Assembly (NCBI RefSeq): GCF_012396015.1
Contig: NZ_JAAXOQ010000001.1
Coordinates: 186,001 to 250,000, forward strand
DNA from: Tsukamurella spumae
GTDB lineage: Bacteria > Actinomycetota > Actinomycetes > Mycobacteriales > Mycobacteriaceae
Length of the DNA: 64,000 nt
Reading direction: 5' to 3'
Below are positions 21,613 to 30,651 of this stretch, piece by piece. The notes beneath the pieces were generated by a model, which worked only from the letters and a program-made list of their open reading frames with translations, was not told the DNA's origin and ran no database searches. How positions within the stretch are numbered: the stretch's first letter is position 1; each line of letters starts with the position of its first letter. A program made the position numbers and the translations under genes.

Positions 21613-21651
21613 TCATTGTGCCTCGTTCCGGGTCCGGCCGTGGGCGTGTCG

Positions 21652-21657
21652 TACTGT
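21652..21657 (+). promoter_or_regulatory. -10 element TACTGT, leaderless start
   Basis: TACTGT ends 7 nt before the ATG at 21665. This spacing supports that ATG over the GTG at 21656. Confidence 0.45.
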
Positions 21658-21664
21658 GAGGGCC

Positions 21665-22282
21665 ATGGGGCCCGTGCCGATCATCACCGCTGTACCCGCC
21701 GACGTGGACCTCTCGGCCCTCGAGGCGGACCTCGCGCACGACGGCGTCGCCGTGCTCAATCCGGCGCACCAGGACTCTGTTCCTCAGCTCGTCGCCGTCG
21801 TCCGTGACGCTCGGGCCAAGGGTATCGAGAACTTCAAGGTGGTCGTCCTCGCGCACGACTACAACCCGGACACCTCGCTGCGCGACCTCGGCACCCAGGT
21901 CGGCAAGGACATGAAGGCCAAGGGCGAGGACGCGATGACGATTCTCGTGATGTCGCCCAATCAGGTGGCCGGGTACTCGACGCAGCTGAGCCGGTTCCAG
22001 ATCGAGAAGGCGCAGGACGGCCACACCGGTCGCCTCGCGCTCAACAATCCGCCGAAGGCCACCCAGGACTTCGTGGACGTCGCGCACGACGCCACCTTCC
22101 CGTGGACGGCCGTCACCGTCGCGCTGATCCTCTTCGTCGCGGCGCTCGCCGGAGTGGCGCGCTCCGTGACCCGCACGCGCAGCCGCGCGGTCGACGCCGC
22201 CCGCCGGTCCGCGACCGCGCCCGCCGGACCGTCGGGCACCGTCGAAAAGAATGGTGCCACGGCAGCTCCGTCGAACGAATAG
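21665..22282 (+). CDS. Rv1476-like membrane protein (DUF6676-type)
   Basis: 205 aa. Residues 1-135 form an alpha/beta domain (VPIITAVPADVDLSALEADL, FKVVVLAHDYNPDTS, MTILVMSPNQVAGYS) that looks like the TPM-related N-terminal domain of mycobacterial Rv1476. A single transmembrane helix follows at about 143-163 (FPWTAVTVALILFVAALAGV) and then a basic cytoplasmic tail. The gene lies between acn and ripA as in M. tuberculosis, where its product is an uncharacterised membrane protein. A link to RipA is suggested by conserved neighbourhood only. Confidence 0.8.
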   Translation: MGPVPIITAVPADVDLSALEADLAHDGVAVLNPAHQDSVPQLVAVVRDARAKGIENFKVVVLAHDYNPDTSLRDLGTQVGKDMKAKGEDAMTILVMSPNQVAGYSTQLSRFQIEKAQDGHTGRLALNNPPKATQDFVDVAHDATFPWTAVTVALILFVAALAGVARSVTRTRSRAVDAARRSATAPAGPSGTVEKNGATAAPSNE

Positions 22283-22523
22283 CGCACATTCATTCGAAAT
22301 TCCAGCTGTGTGATTCGCTACGGACGTCCGATCCGGAATCGTTCACCCTTTGCATCGTCGATGCAGTTCAGTGTGCATTTTTGATGACTCACACGTATGT
22401 AATTTGTGATTACTGTTTTCTATTGTTGCGAAAGTGCCGTACGGTACTTCTGAAGCCAATGTTGTGCGTGTGGCACACGCGTACTCATCGGGTATGAACG
22501 AGTCTTGAGTTGAGGGAGACACC
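22283..22523 (+). promoter_or_regulatory. AT-rich ripA upstream region with palindrome
   Basis: 241 bp without a gene. GC falls to about 37% at 22381-22440, one of the lowest stretches in the window. A 15-bp palindrome GCGTGTG-G-CACACGC (22466-22480) lies 43 bp before the ripA start, and a looser GTGTG-N14-CACAC repeat is at 22371-22394. These look like regulator sites or a structured leader for a tightly controlled cell-wall hydrolase. I saw no recognisable riboswitch core. Confidence 0.5.
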
Positions 22524-23966
22524 TTGAGGCGTACGGCACACCCCGCCACGAACATCGCCACGCGGTCGCTGCTCGCGGTCGTCGCCACCGGTTCGCTGGT
22601 GGTCGGGACCGTCGCGGCGACCGGATCCGCCATGGCCGAGCCCGGCGGCGACAACGCGAATCCCGCGAACGTCGTCGCCGCCCTGGTCGACCGCATCGCG
22701 CAGGCCGACCAGCGCATCGCGGACCTGCGCGGAGACGTTGCGACCAAGCGCCAGTCGGTCAATCGCGCCGTGGTGGACCTGCAGTCCGCACAGGACGCGG
22801 CGCGCGCCGCGACGGGCGCCGTGAAGGTGTCCGAGACCGCCGTGACGGAGTCGAACGCGCGGATCAAGACGGCCCAGGACACGTTCGACACCGTCGTGCG
22901 CGCCGCGTACGAGCAGGGCAACAGTGCCGGCGCATTGGTCAACACCCTCGGTGGTGCCGACCCCGGCGTCGCCGTGGACCGTGCGACGACCCTGCGGATC
23001 GTGGCGGACAAGCAGCGCGTCGCCCTGGGCGATCTGCAGGCCGCGAAGGTCCGCGCCGAGGCCTCCCAGTCCGCCGCCCGTGCCGCCAAGGTGCAGGCCG
23101 ACTCCGCCGCCGCCGCGGCGGTCGAGCGGAAGAAGACGGCCGAGGACTCCATCACCACGACGGTGGCCGCGCTCGGCACGCAGGAGCAGGAGCAGACCAG
23201 GCTCACGGCCCAGCGCACCCTCGCACAGCACGCCCTCGACGAGGCCAAGCGCGCCGATGGCCGCGCCGCGCAGCAGAAGATCTACGCGCAGTACGTCGTT
23301 GACGAGCAGCAGACCCAGCAGATCACCGCCCCCGCGGCGCCGGCCGCAGCGGCCCCCGTGCAGACGGGCACCGGTGCGTCCGCGGATCCGCTGGTCGCGG
23401 CCCGGACCTTCGCCCAGGGCATCGTCGGCCAGGCCTCGTCGTTGTTCAGCAACCCGTTCGGTGCCGTGACGGGGCAGGCGGCCCCGGCCGCCGCCGCGCC
23501 CGCCGCGCAGGCGGCCACCAACGCCTCGGGCATGACCGGCGCGCAGATGATCGAGACCGTGATCCAGCGGGGCATGTCGGTCATCGGCGTGCAGTACGCC
23601 TGGGGCGGAGGCAGCTGGAACGGCGCGACCAAGGGCGTTCGCGACGGTGGCGTCGCCGACAGCTACGGGGACTTCAACCGCGTCGGCTTCGACTGCTCCG
23701 GCCTGATGGCCTACATGTACGCGGCCGTCGGCATCGCGCTGCCCAAGTACTCCGGGTACCAGTACACGACCGGCAACAAGGTGCCGATCAGCCAGCTCAA
23801 GCGCGGCGACATGGTCTTCCGCGGTCCGGGCGGCACGCAGCACGTCGCCATGTACCTGGGCAACAACCAGATCCTCGAGTCGCCCCAGTCCGGTGGCGCC
23901 GTGCGGATCGCGCCCTTCGACGCCTCGACCTTCCTGTCGCAGGGCGTCCGCGTGATCAACAGCTGA
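22524..23966 (+). CDS. ripA: Peptidoglycan endopeptidase RipA (NlpC/P60)
   Basis: 480 aa. The TTG start at 22524 is supported by GGGAG 5 nt upstream. Signal peptide at residues 1-38 (ends GSAMAEP), long coiled coil at about 45-255 as in the autoinhibitory or docking region of RipA, an Ala/Pro-rich linker, and an NlpC/P60 domain at 345-480. Catalytic residues are visible in VGFDCSGLMAY (Cys), TQHVAMYLG (His) and ILESPQSGG. RipA cleaves the D-Glu/m-DAP bond at the septum for daughter-cell separation. Only one copy is present; M. tuberculosis carries ripB directly downstream. Confidence 0.93.
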   Translation: MRRTAHPATNIATRSLLAVVATGSLVVGTVAATGSAMAEPGGDNANPANVVAALVDRIAQADQRIADLRGDVATKRQSVNRAVVDLQSAQDAARAATGAVKVSETAVTESNARIKTAQDTFDTVVRAAYEQGNSAGALVNTLGGADPGVAVDRATTLRIVADKQRVALGDLQAAKVRAEASQSAARAAKVQADSAAAAAVERKKTAEDSITTTVAALGTQEQEQTRLTAQRTLAQHALDEAKRADGRAAQQKIYAQYVVDEQQTQQITAPAAPAAAAPVQTGTGASADPLVAARTFAQGIVGQASSLFSNPFGAVTGQAAPAAAAPAAQAATNASGMTGAQMIETVIQRGMSVIGVQYAWGGGSWNGATKGVRDGGVADSYGDFNRVGFDCSGLMAYMYAAVGIALPKYSGYQYTTGNKVPISQLKRGDMVFRGPGGTQHVAMYLGNNQILESPQSGGAVRIAPFDASTFLSQGVRVINS

Positions 23967-24062
23967 CCGCCGGCGATTGCGTACTCTCGTGGGAGTGGGC
24001 CGCGACGGCCCGGATCGGACGGGCCCGCGCGGGCCGGGGGAACGACGACGAAGGGGTCTTGC

Positions 24063-25139
24063 GTGACGCATTCTCAGGGGCTGGAGAACGGGACGGGCGG
24101 CGCCGCCTCGACCGATGAGGTCAAGCTGCTGGAGCGGGCCGTGTACGAGGTCAAGCGCGTGATCGTCGGCCAGGATCAGCTGGTCGAGCGCATCCTCGTG
24201 GGCATGCTGGCCAAGGGCCACGTGTTGCTCGAGGGCGTCCCGGGCGTCGCGAAGACCCTGGCGGTCGAGACCTTCGCGACGGTCGTCGGGGGCTCCTTCT
24301 CCCGCATTCAGTTCACCCCCGACCTGGTGCCCTCCGACCTCGTCGGTACGCGCATCTACCGGCAGGGCAAGGAGCAGTTCGACACCGAGATCGGGCCGGT
24401 CTCCGCGAACTTCCTGCTCGCCGACGAGATCAACCGTGCTCCCGCGAAGGTGCAGTCGGCGCTGCTCGAGGTGATGGCCGAGCGCAAGGTCTCGATCGGC
24501 GGCAAGACCTACCCGATGCCCGATCCGTTCCTGGTGCTCGCCACGCAGAACCCGATCGAGAACGAGGGCGTCTACCCGCTGCCGGAGGCGCAGCGCGATC
24601 GCTTCCTGTTCAAGGTGGTCGTCGGCTACCCCTCGATCGAGGAGGAGCGGGAGATCGTCTATCGGATGGGCACCACCCCGCCGACCCCGTCCCAGGTGCT
24701 CGACCCCGCGACCGTGCAGCGCCTGCAGCGCGCCGCGAGCGAGGTCTTCGTGCACCACGCGCTCGTCGACTACGTGGTCCGGGTGATCGCCGCGACCCGC
24801 ACGCCCCGCGAGTTCGGGCTCGACGACGTCGCCTCCTGGATCACCTACGGCGCCTCGCCCCGTGCGACCCTCGGCATCGTCGCCGCTGCGCGTGCCCTCG
24901 CGCTGCTCCGCGGCCGCGACTACGTCGTCCCGCAGGACGTCGTCGAGATCATCCCGGACGTGCTGCGGCACCGTCTGGTCATGAGCTACGACGCGTTGGC
25001 CGACGAGGTGACTCCCGACCAGGCGATCGGCCGGGTCCTGCAGACCGTCGCGCTGCCGCAGGTCGTCGGGCAGGCCGTGCCGCAGCAACCGCACCAGGCG
25101 CAGCAGCAGTTCGCGGCGGCGCAGCAGCCCAGGGGCTGA
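24063..25139 (+). CDS. moxR1: MoxR family AAA+ ATPase (Rv1479-like)
   Basis: 358 aa from a GTG at 24063 with AAGGGG upstream. Walker A is EGVPGVAKTL (around residue 59), Walker B LLADEINRAP (around 120), sensor 1 VLATQNPIENEG (around 160). C-terminal residues 325-358 are glutamine-rich (QQPHQAQQQF) and likely disordered. It forms an operon with the DUF58 and VWA genes, the classic MoxR-DUF58-VWA set. In mycobacteria MoxR1 has been connected with RipA folding or activity; that link here is inferred from synteny. Confidence 0.92.
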   Translation: MTHSQGLENGTGGAASTDEVKLLERAVYEVKRVIVGQDQLVERILVGMLAKGHVLLEGVPGVAKTLAVETFATVVGGSFSRIQFTPDLVPSDLVGTRIYRQGKEQFDTEIGPVSANFLLADEINRAPAKVQSALLEVMAERKVSIGGKTYPMPDPFLVLATQNPIENEGVYPLPEAQRDRFLFKVVVGYPSIEEEREIVYRMGTTPPTPSQVLDPATVQRLQRAASEVFVHHALVDYVVRVIAATRTPREFGLDDVASWITYGASPRATLGIVAAARALALLRGRDYVVPQDVVEIIPDVLRHRLVMSYDALADEVTPDQAIGRVLQTVALPQVVGQAVPQQPHQAQQQFAAAQQPRG

Positions 25140-25141
25140 CG

Positions 25142-26074
25142 ATGCCGCACGCCCCGCTCCCGAGCTTCGCCGGCGGCGAGGTCGACGAGTCCCGCATGCA
25201 GGCGTCGCTCAAGACGCTCGAACTGCTGGTCCGGCGTCGGCTCGACGGCGTCCTCAAGGGCGATCACCAGGGCCTGCTGCCCGGCCCCGGCTCCGAGCCG
25301 GGGGAGTCGCGCCCGTACACGCCGGGCGACGACGTCCGGCTGATGGACTGGTCCGTGACCGCCCGCACCACGCACCCGCACGTGCGGCAGATGATCGCCG
25401 ACCGCGAGCTGCAGACCTGGATCGTGGTGGACCTGTCCGCGTCGATGGACTTCGGGTCCACCGGCGGCACCAAACGCGACCTCGCCGTGGCCGCGTCGGC
25501 CGCCGTCGTCCACCTGGTCAGCGGCGCGGCGAACCGCGTGGGCTGCCTGGTCACCAACGGCGCACAGCTCGTCCGGGTGCAGCCCGCGGCGGGCCGCGCG
25601 CAGCGGCAGAAGGTGCTCAAGGCGATCGCGACGGCGCCCCGGGCCGTCGAGGGCACCCGCGGTGACCTGCGCATCGCGCTCGATGCGCTGCGCCGGCCCG
25701 AGCAGCCGCGCGGCCTGATCGTGGTGATCAGCGACTTCCTCGGCGACGTGGACTACGTCCGCGAGCTGCGGGGCCTCGCCGCTCGGCACGAGGTGCTGGC
25801 CGTCGAGGTCCTCGACCCCCGCGATGTCGAGTTGCCGGCGGTCGGCGAGATCGCGCTGCGCGACGCCGAGTCCGGCGCCGTCCGGGAGCTCACCGTCACG
25901 CCGGACCTGCAGGTGCGGTTCGCCGCGGCGGCGCAGGCGCATCGCGCGCAGGTCGCCCGGACGCTGCGCGGGGTGGGCGCGCCGATCCTCGAGCTGCGCA
26001 CCGACCGCGACTGGCTGGCCGACATCGTGCGGTTCGTCGCCGCCCGACGACGCGGATTGGCTGGTGCTTCCTAG
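25142..26074 (+). CDS. DUF58 domain protein (Rv1480-like)
   Basis: 310 aa; ATG 2 bases after the moxR stop. The DUF58 hallmark RPYTPGDDVRLMDWSVTAR is at residues about 57-76, followed by a VWA-like fold with WIVVDLSASMDFGS (around 95), in which the DxSxS is intact. No membrane segment. It belongs to the MoxR1 module, whose members usually act together on envelope or extracytoplasmic substrates. Biochemistry is unknown. Confidence 0.9.
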   Translation: MPHAPLPSFAGGEVDESRMQASLKTLELLVRRRLDGVLKGDHQGLLPGPGSEPGESRPYTPGDDVRLMDWSVTARTTHPHVRQMIADRELQTWIVVDLSASMDFGSTGGTKRDLAVAASAAVVHLVSGAANRVGCLVTNGAQLVRVQPAAGRAQRQKVLKAIATAPRAVEGTRGDLRIALDALRRPEQPRGLIVVISDFLGDVDYVRELRGLAARHEVLAVEVLDPRDVELPAVGEIALRDAESGAVRELTVTPDLQVRFAAAAQAHRAQVARTLRGVGAPILELRTDRDWLADIVRFVAARRRGLAGAS

Positions 26075-27058
26075 ATGGGCGGATTGACCTCGCTCGCCGA
26101 CCCGATCTGGCTGCTGGGCATCCTGGTGGTGCTGGCCATCGTGGCCGGATACGTCTACAACGAGCGGCGCCGGGACAAGCGCGCGCTGAAGTTCGCGAAC
26201 ATGACGGTGCTCGACTCGGTGGCGCCCCCGGGGCGCAGTCGGTGGCGGCACGTGCCCCTGGCGCTGCTGAGCATCGGGCTGATCCTCATGATGATCGCGC
26301 TGTCGGGGCCGCAGGCCATGCGCAAGGTGCCCCGCAGCCGGGCGACGGTCGTGCTGGTGATCGACGTCTCCCTGTCGATGCAGGCCACGGATGTCAGCCC
26401 GAACCGGCTCGACGCTGCCAAGGAGGCGGCGAAGAAGTTCGTCGGCGAACTGCCCACCGGGATGAATCTCGGGATCGTCTCGTTCGCCGGCACCGCACAG
26501 CTGCTGGTCTCGCCGACGCCGGACCGTTCGCTGGCCACCAACGCGATCGACCACCTCGACCTCGCGCAGCGGACCGCCACCGGTGAGGGCATCTACGCCG
26601 CGATCCAGTCGATCAAGAACATCCGGGACGTGCTGGGCGGCAAGGACAACGCGCCGCCCGCCCGGATCATCCTGGAATCGGACGGCAAGCAGACCGTGCC
26701 GACCGACCTCGACGATCCCCGCGGCGGTTTCACCGCGGCGCGCAAGGCCAAGGAGGAGGGCATCCCTATCTCCACGATCTCCTTCGGCACGCCGGGCGGC
26801 ACCGTCAGCATCGAGGGCCAGAACATCCCCGTCCCCGTCGACGATGCCTCCCTGAAGAAGATCGCGGACCTCTCCGGCGGGCAGTTCTTCTCCGCGTCGT
26901 CGCTGAGCGACCTCAACCAGGCCTACGGCACGCTGCGCGACGAGATCGGTTGGGAGATGCAGAAGGGCGACAACTCCCGGGTGTGGGTGCTCTGGGGCAC
27001 GGTGCTGCTCGTCCTGGGTGCGGCGGGCGCCGTGGCGTACAACCGGCGGCTGCCGTGA
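26075..27058 (+). CDS. Membrane VWA protein (Rv1481-like)
   Basis: 327 aa; ATG follows the DUF58 stop directly. N-terminal transmembrane helices at about 8-26 and 58-76, VWA domain at about 88-285 with VLVIDVSLSMQATDV as the MIDAS motif, and a C-terminal helix at about 304-321 (VWVLWGTVLLVLGAAGAV). This BatA-like layout places the VWA domain between membrane anchors. It is the last gene of the moxR operon and precedes the fabG1 promoter. Confidence 0.9.
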   Translation: MGGLTSLADPIWLLGILVVLAIVAGYVYNERRRDKRALKFANMTVLDSVAPPGRSRWRHVPLALLSIGLILMMIALSGPQAMRKVPRSRATVVLVIDVSLSMQATDVSPNRLDAAKEAAKKFVGELPTGMNLGIVSFAGTAQLLVSPTPDRSLATNAIDHLDLAQRTATGEGIYAAIQSIKNIRDVLGGKDNAPPARIILESDGKQTVPTDLDDPRGGFTAARKAKEEGIPISTISFGTPGGTVSIEGQNIPVPVDDASLKKIADLSGGQFFSASSLSDLNQAYGTLRDEIGWEMQKGDNSRVWVLWGTVLLVLGAAGAVAYNRRLP

Positions 27059-27844
<786 letters not shown>

Positions 27845-27920
27845 GCCGTCCCGGAGACACCCCGACGGCGCACCGTCGAACCAGCCACGCAGCACCCGAA
27901 AACCTGAAGGAGGCACGTCC

Positions 27921-28763
27921 GTGACCGGACTGCTCGAAGGCAAGACCATCCTGATCACCGGCATCATCACCGATGCCTCCATCGCGTTCTCGGCCGCCAA
28001 GGTGGCCCAGGAGCAGGGCGCCAAGGTGATCATCACCGGCATCCCGGACCGGCTCCGCCTGATCGACCGCATCGCCAAGCGCCTGCCGCAGGAGGTGCCG
28101 CCGGCGATCCCGCTCGACATCACCGACGAGGAGTACCTCGGGACCCTGGCCGACAAGGTCCGCGAGCTCGCGCCCGAGGGCATCGACGGCGTGCTGCACT
28201 CCATCGCCTTCGCGCCCCGCACCCTCATGGGCCCGGACGCCGTGCCCTTCCTCGAGGGCCCCGGCCCGGACGTGGCGAAGTCCTTCGAGATCTCGGCGTG
28301 GAGCTACGCCTCGCTGGCGCGCGCCGTGCTGCCCGTCATGAACGAGGGCGGCTCCATCGTGGGCATGGACTTCGATCCCCGCACCGCGATGCCCGACTAC
28401 AACTGGATGGGCGTGCAGAAGGCGGCGCTCGAGTCGGTGAACCGCTACGTCGCCCGCGAGGTCGGCTACGCGAAGAAGATCCGGTCGAACCTGGTGGCCG
28501 CGGGCCCGATCAAGACTCTTGCGGCCAAGGCCATCTCGGGCACCGCGACGGACGACGCGAAGAAGCTCAACATGCTCAACCAGTACTGGGACGGCGCCTC
28601 GCCCATCGGCTGGAACGTCGACGACCCGGAGGTCGTGGGCAAGAGCATCTGCGCGCTGCTCTCCGACTGGCTGCCCGGCACCACCGGCTCCATCGTCTAC
28701 GTCGACGGCGGCGCCAGCCACAACACCTGGTTCCCCGAGGAAATGATCAACGCGCAGTCGTGA
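27921..28763 (+). CDS. inhA: NADH-dependent enoyl-ACP reductase InhA
   Basis: 280 aa from a GTG with a strong AAGGAGG. It performs the last reductive step of FAS-II and is the isoniazid-NAD adduct target in mycobacteria. [20 protein letters not shown] holds the cofactor loop with the Ile21-equivalent. The Ser94 region reads LHSIAFAP, with Ala where M. tuberculosis has Gly96. Active-site [13 protein letters not shown] keeps Tyr158 and Lys165 equivalents, and MDFDP is kept. The C-terminus runs about 11 residues beyond the M. tuberculosis protein. The stop overlaps the ferrochelatase start. Confidence 0.96.
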   Translation: MTGLLEGKTILITGIITDASIAFSAAKVAQEQGAKVIITGIPDRLRLIDRIAKRLPQEVPPAIPLDITDEEYLGTLADKVRELAPEGIDGVLHSIAFAPRTLMGPDAVPFLEGPGPDVAKSFEISAWSYASLARAVLPVMNEGGSIVGMDFDPRTAMPDYNWMGVQKAALESVNRYVAREVGYAKKIRSNLVAAGPIKTLAAKAISGTATDDAKKLNMLNQYWDGASPIGWNVDDPEVVGKSICALLSDWLPGTTGSIVYVDGGASHNTWFPEEMINAQS

Positions 28764-29773
28764 GCCACGATGCGCTGCTCGTGCTCTCCTTCGGTGGGCC
28801 CGAGCACCCCGACCACGTACGGCCCTTCCTCGAGAACGTCGTGCGTGGTCGTGGCGTACCACCCGAGCGCCTGGACGCCGTCGAACAGCACTACCTGCGG
28901 TTCGGCGGCGTCTCGCCGATCAACGGGCAGAACCGCGCGCTGATCGCGGCGGTCTCCGAGGAGTTCGGCCGCCGGGGCCGGGATCTACCCGTGTACTTCG
29001 GGAACCGGAACTGGCATCCGATGGTCGAGGACACAGTCGCGCGGATGAAGGACGACGGCGTGCGGAACGCGCTGGTCTTCGCCACGTCCGCGTGGGGAGG
29101 CTTCTCCGGCTGCCGCCAGTACGACGAGGACATCGCCCGCGCGCGTGCCGCCGTCGGTGCCGGCGCGCCGAGGCTGACGAAGCTGCCCCAGTTCTACGAT
29201 CACGAGCTGTTCCTGGAGTGCTTCGCGGACGCCGCCGCAGCGGCGTTGGCGACGGTGCCCGTCGGCTCGCGTCTGGTGTTCACCGCGCACTCCATCCCGG
29301 AGGCCGCGGACGTCAATGCCGGTCCGCCCGGGGTGTCGAACCTGTACTCCCGCCAGGTCCGGGAGGCAGCCGCGAACGTCGCCGCCCGGCTCGGCCTCGA
29401 GCACGACGTGGTCTGGCAGTCCCGCTCCGGCCCGCCGCAGGTGCCGTGGCTCGAACCCGACATCTGCGACCACGTCCGGTCGCTGTGGGACGAGCGGGTG
29501 CCCGGCGTCGCGGTCGTGCCGATCGGCTTCGTCTCCGACCATCTCGAGGTCATCTGGGATCTGGATACCGAGGCCCGCGATCTCGCGGCGGAGCTCGGCC
29601 TGCCCTTCGCACGCGCCGCCACCCCGATCGGTGACCCGCGGTTCGCCGCGATGGTCGCCGACCTGGTCGAGGACGCGGATGCCGGCCGGTCGGCCGGGCT
29701 CGGCGTCAGCGTCGACGGTGCCGCCTGCGTGGAGGGCTGTTGCCCTGCGGTCCGGCGCCCGACTCGCACGTAG
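28760..29773 (+). CDS. cpfC: Coproporphyrin III ferrochelatase
   Basis: 337 aa; GTG at 28760 overlaps the inhA stop (GTGA), as Rv1485 follows inhA. It inserts Fe(II) into coproporphyrin III in the actinobacterial heme route. Conserved blocks [12 protein letters not shown], catalytic His in [11 protein letters not shown], and [13 protein letters not shown] are present. Cysteines in [11 protein letters not shown] and in the C-terminal [10 protein letters not shown] match the pattern of the [2Fe-2S]-containing M. tuberculosis enzyme. The 3' end converges with the Rv1486c-like gene. Confidence 0.94.
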   Translation: MSHDALLVLSFGGPEHPDHVRPFLENVVRGRGVPPERLDAVEQHYLRFGGVSPINGQNRALIAAVSEEFGRRGRDLPVYFGNRNWHPMVEDTVARMKDDGVRNALVFATSAWGGFSGCRQYDEDIARARAAVGAGAPRLTKLPQFYDHELFLECFADAAAAALATVPVGSRLVFTAHSIPEAADVNAGPPGVSNLYSRQVREAAANVAARLGLEHDVVWQSRSGPPQVPWLEPDICDHVRSLWDERVPGVAVVPIGFVSDHLEVIWDLDTEARDLAAELGLPFARAATPIGDPRFAAMVADLVEDADAGRSAGLGVSVDGAACVEGCCPAVRRPTRT

Positions 29774-29794
29774 CAGCGACTGCGTGGTCCGGGT

Positions 29795-30568
29795 TCACCC
29801 GCGCAGTTCGTCGCGGCACACCGCGTTGACCGCAGCCACGCGGGCGGCGCGAACGGTGCGCCACAGGTCCCGGTACGCCGCGTCGCCGCCCTGTGCGGAC
29901 GCCAGCGTGAGGCCGGCGTACGGGTTCTCCGCGCCGGCGACCAGTAGGATCGCCTCGACCATTCCGGCGCTGTCGAGCACCCGGTGCGCACGCTCGGACG
30001 CGCTGCGCGGCAGCCGGTGGGCGCCGAGGTAGCGGGTCAGCTCCATCACCAGGCGCCGGGGATCGTCGGACGAGTCCGGCGCGGGCGGCAGGCCGGCCAG
30101 GGCCGACGGTGCCTCCCGGACCGCGCCGCGCAGCTCCTGTTCGGCGCCGCCCAGCGGCATCGGGTCGGGGTCCGCCAGGGCGGGTTCGTGCAGGTAGGCC
30201 TGCCAGCGCATCACATCCGCGGCCTCCGGCACGGGAACCAGGGCGATCGACGAGGACGCGCCGTCGAAGACCACGACCTCGCCTCGCGCCATGGCGGCCT
30301 GTTCGAGGTCGGTCCCGGCGGGGAGTCCGCGGGCGTCGCCCGGCGCGGGCAGCAGCAGCCGGACGGTGTGCGGTTCGAGCCCGCGGATCTCGGCCAGCAG
30401 GTCCGGGAGATCGCCGTCGACGACGGACTGCACGGGTGCCCATTCGCTCAGCGCGGCGAGCAACTCATCGGTGCCCGCAGATCCTGCGAGCCAGGCCGCG
30501 GACCACACCGCGAAGCCCTGGGCGGGCCCGGCGGTGGCGCGGCGTGCGAGCGTGGCGACGGTACTCAT
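29795..30568 (-). CDS. Rv1486c-like conserved hypothetical protein
   Basis: 257 aa. No catalytic motif is recognised. The N-terminus is Ala-rich (FAVWSAAWLAGSAGTDELLAAL) and the middle is acidic with a likely beta-sheet core (TVRLLLPAPGDARGLP, VVVFDGASSSIALVPVP). The C-terminal third is helical. Position and direction after the ferrochelatase gene match Rv1486c in M. tuberculosis, so it belongs to the conserved core. Function unknown. Confidence 0.78.
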   Translation of the reverse strand: MSTVATLARRATAGPAQGFAVWSAAWLAGSAGTDELLAALSEWAPVQSVVDGDLPDLLAEIRGLEPHTVRLLLPAPGDARGLPAGTDLEQAAMARGEVVVFDGASSSIALVPVPEAADVMRWQAYLHEPALADPDPMPLGGAEQELRGAVREAPSALAGLPPAPDSSDDPRRLVMELTRYLGAHRLPRSASERAHRVLDSAGMVEAILLVAGAENPYAGLTLASAQGGDAAYRDLWRTVRAARVAAVNAVCRDELRG

Positions 30569-30606
30569 GACCCGGCCAGCTTACGCGCCGGATCGCGTCG
30601 AAATTC

Positions 30607-30620
30607 TGAAACATGTTCTA
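30607..30620 (+). promoter_or_regulatory. KstR-type operator TGAAACATGTTCTA
   Basis: Fits TNNAACNNGTTNNA at every fixed position. It ends 18 bp before the -10 element of the phosphotransferase gene, covering the -35, as expected for a repressor site. The same pattern occurs twice upstream of the FadD gene near 55.8 kb. Confidence 0.55.
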
Positions 30621-30638
30621 GCAAGGGGGTCGCGGATC

Positions 30639-30644
30639 TACCCT
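30639..30644 (+). promoter_or_regulatory. -10 element TACCCT, leaderless start
   Basis: Ends 7 nt before the ATG at 30652; no ribosome site between. Confidence 0.45.
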
Positions 30645-30651
30645 GACCCAC

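Noticed and set aside
22283-22523. c-di-AMP (ydaO-type) riboswitch upstream of ripA
   Set aside because: This class often precedes NlpC/P60 genes in actinobacteria, but I could not find the conserved core segments here.
24022-24035. 14-bp palindrome GGCCCGCGCGGGCC after ripA
   Set aside because: Considered as a ripA terminator, but there is no U-tract and such GC palindromes are common at this composition. The position just before moxR1 gives no clear role.
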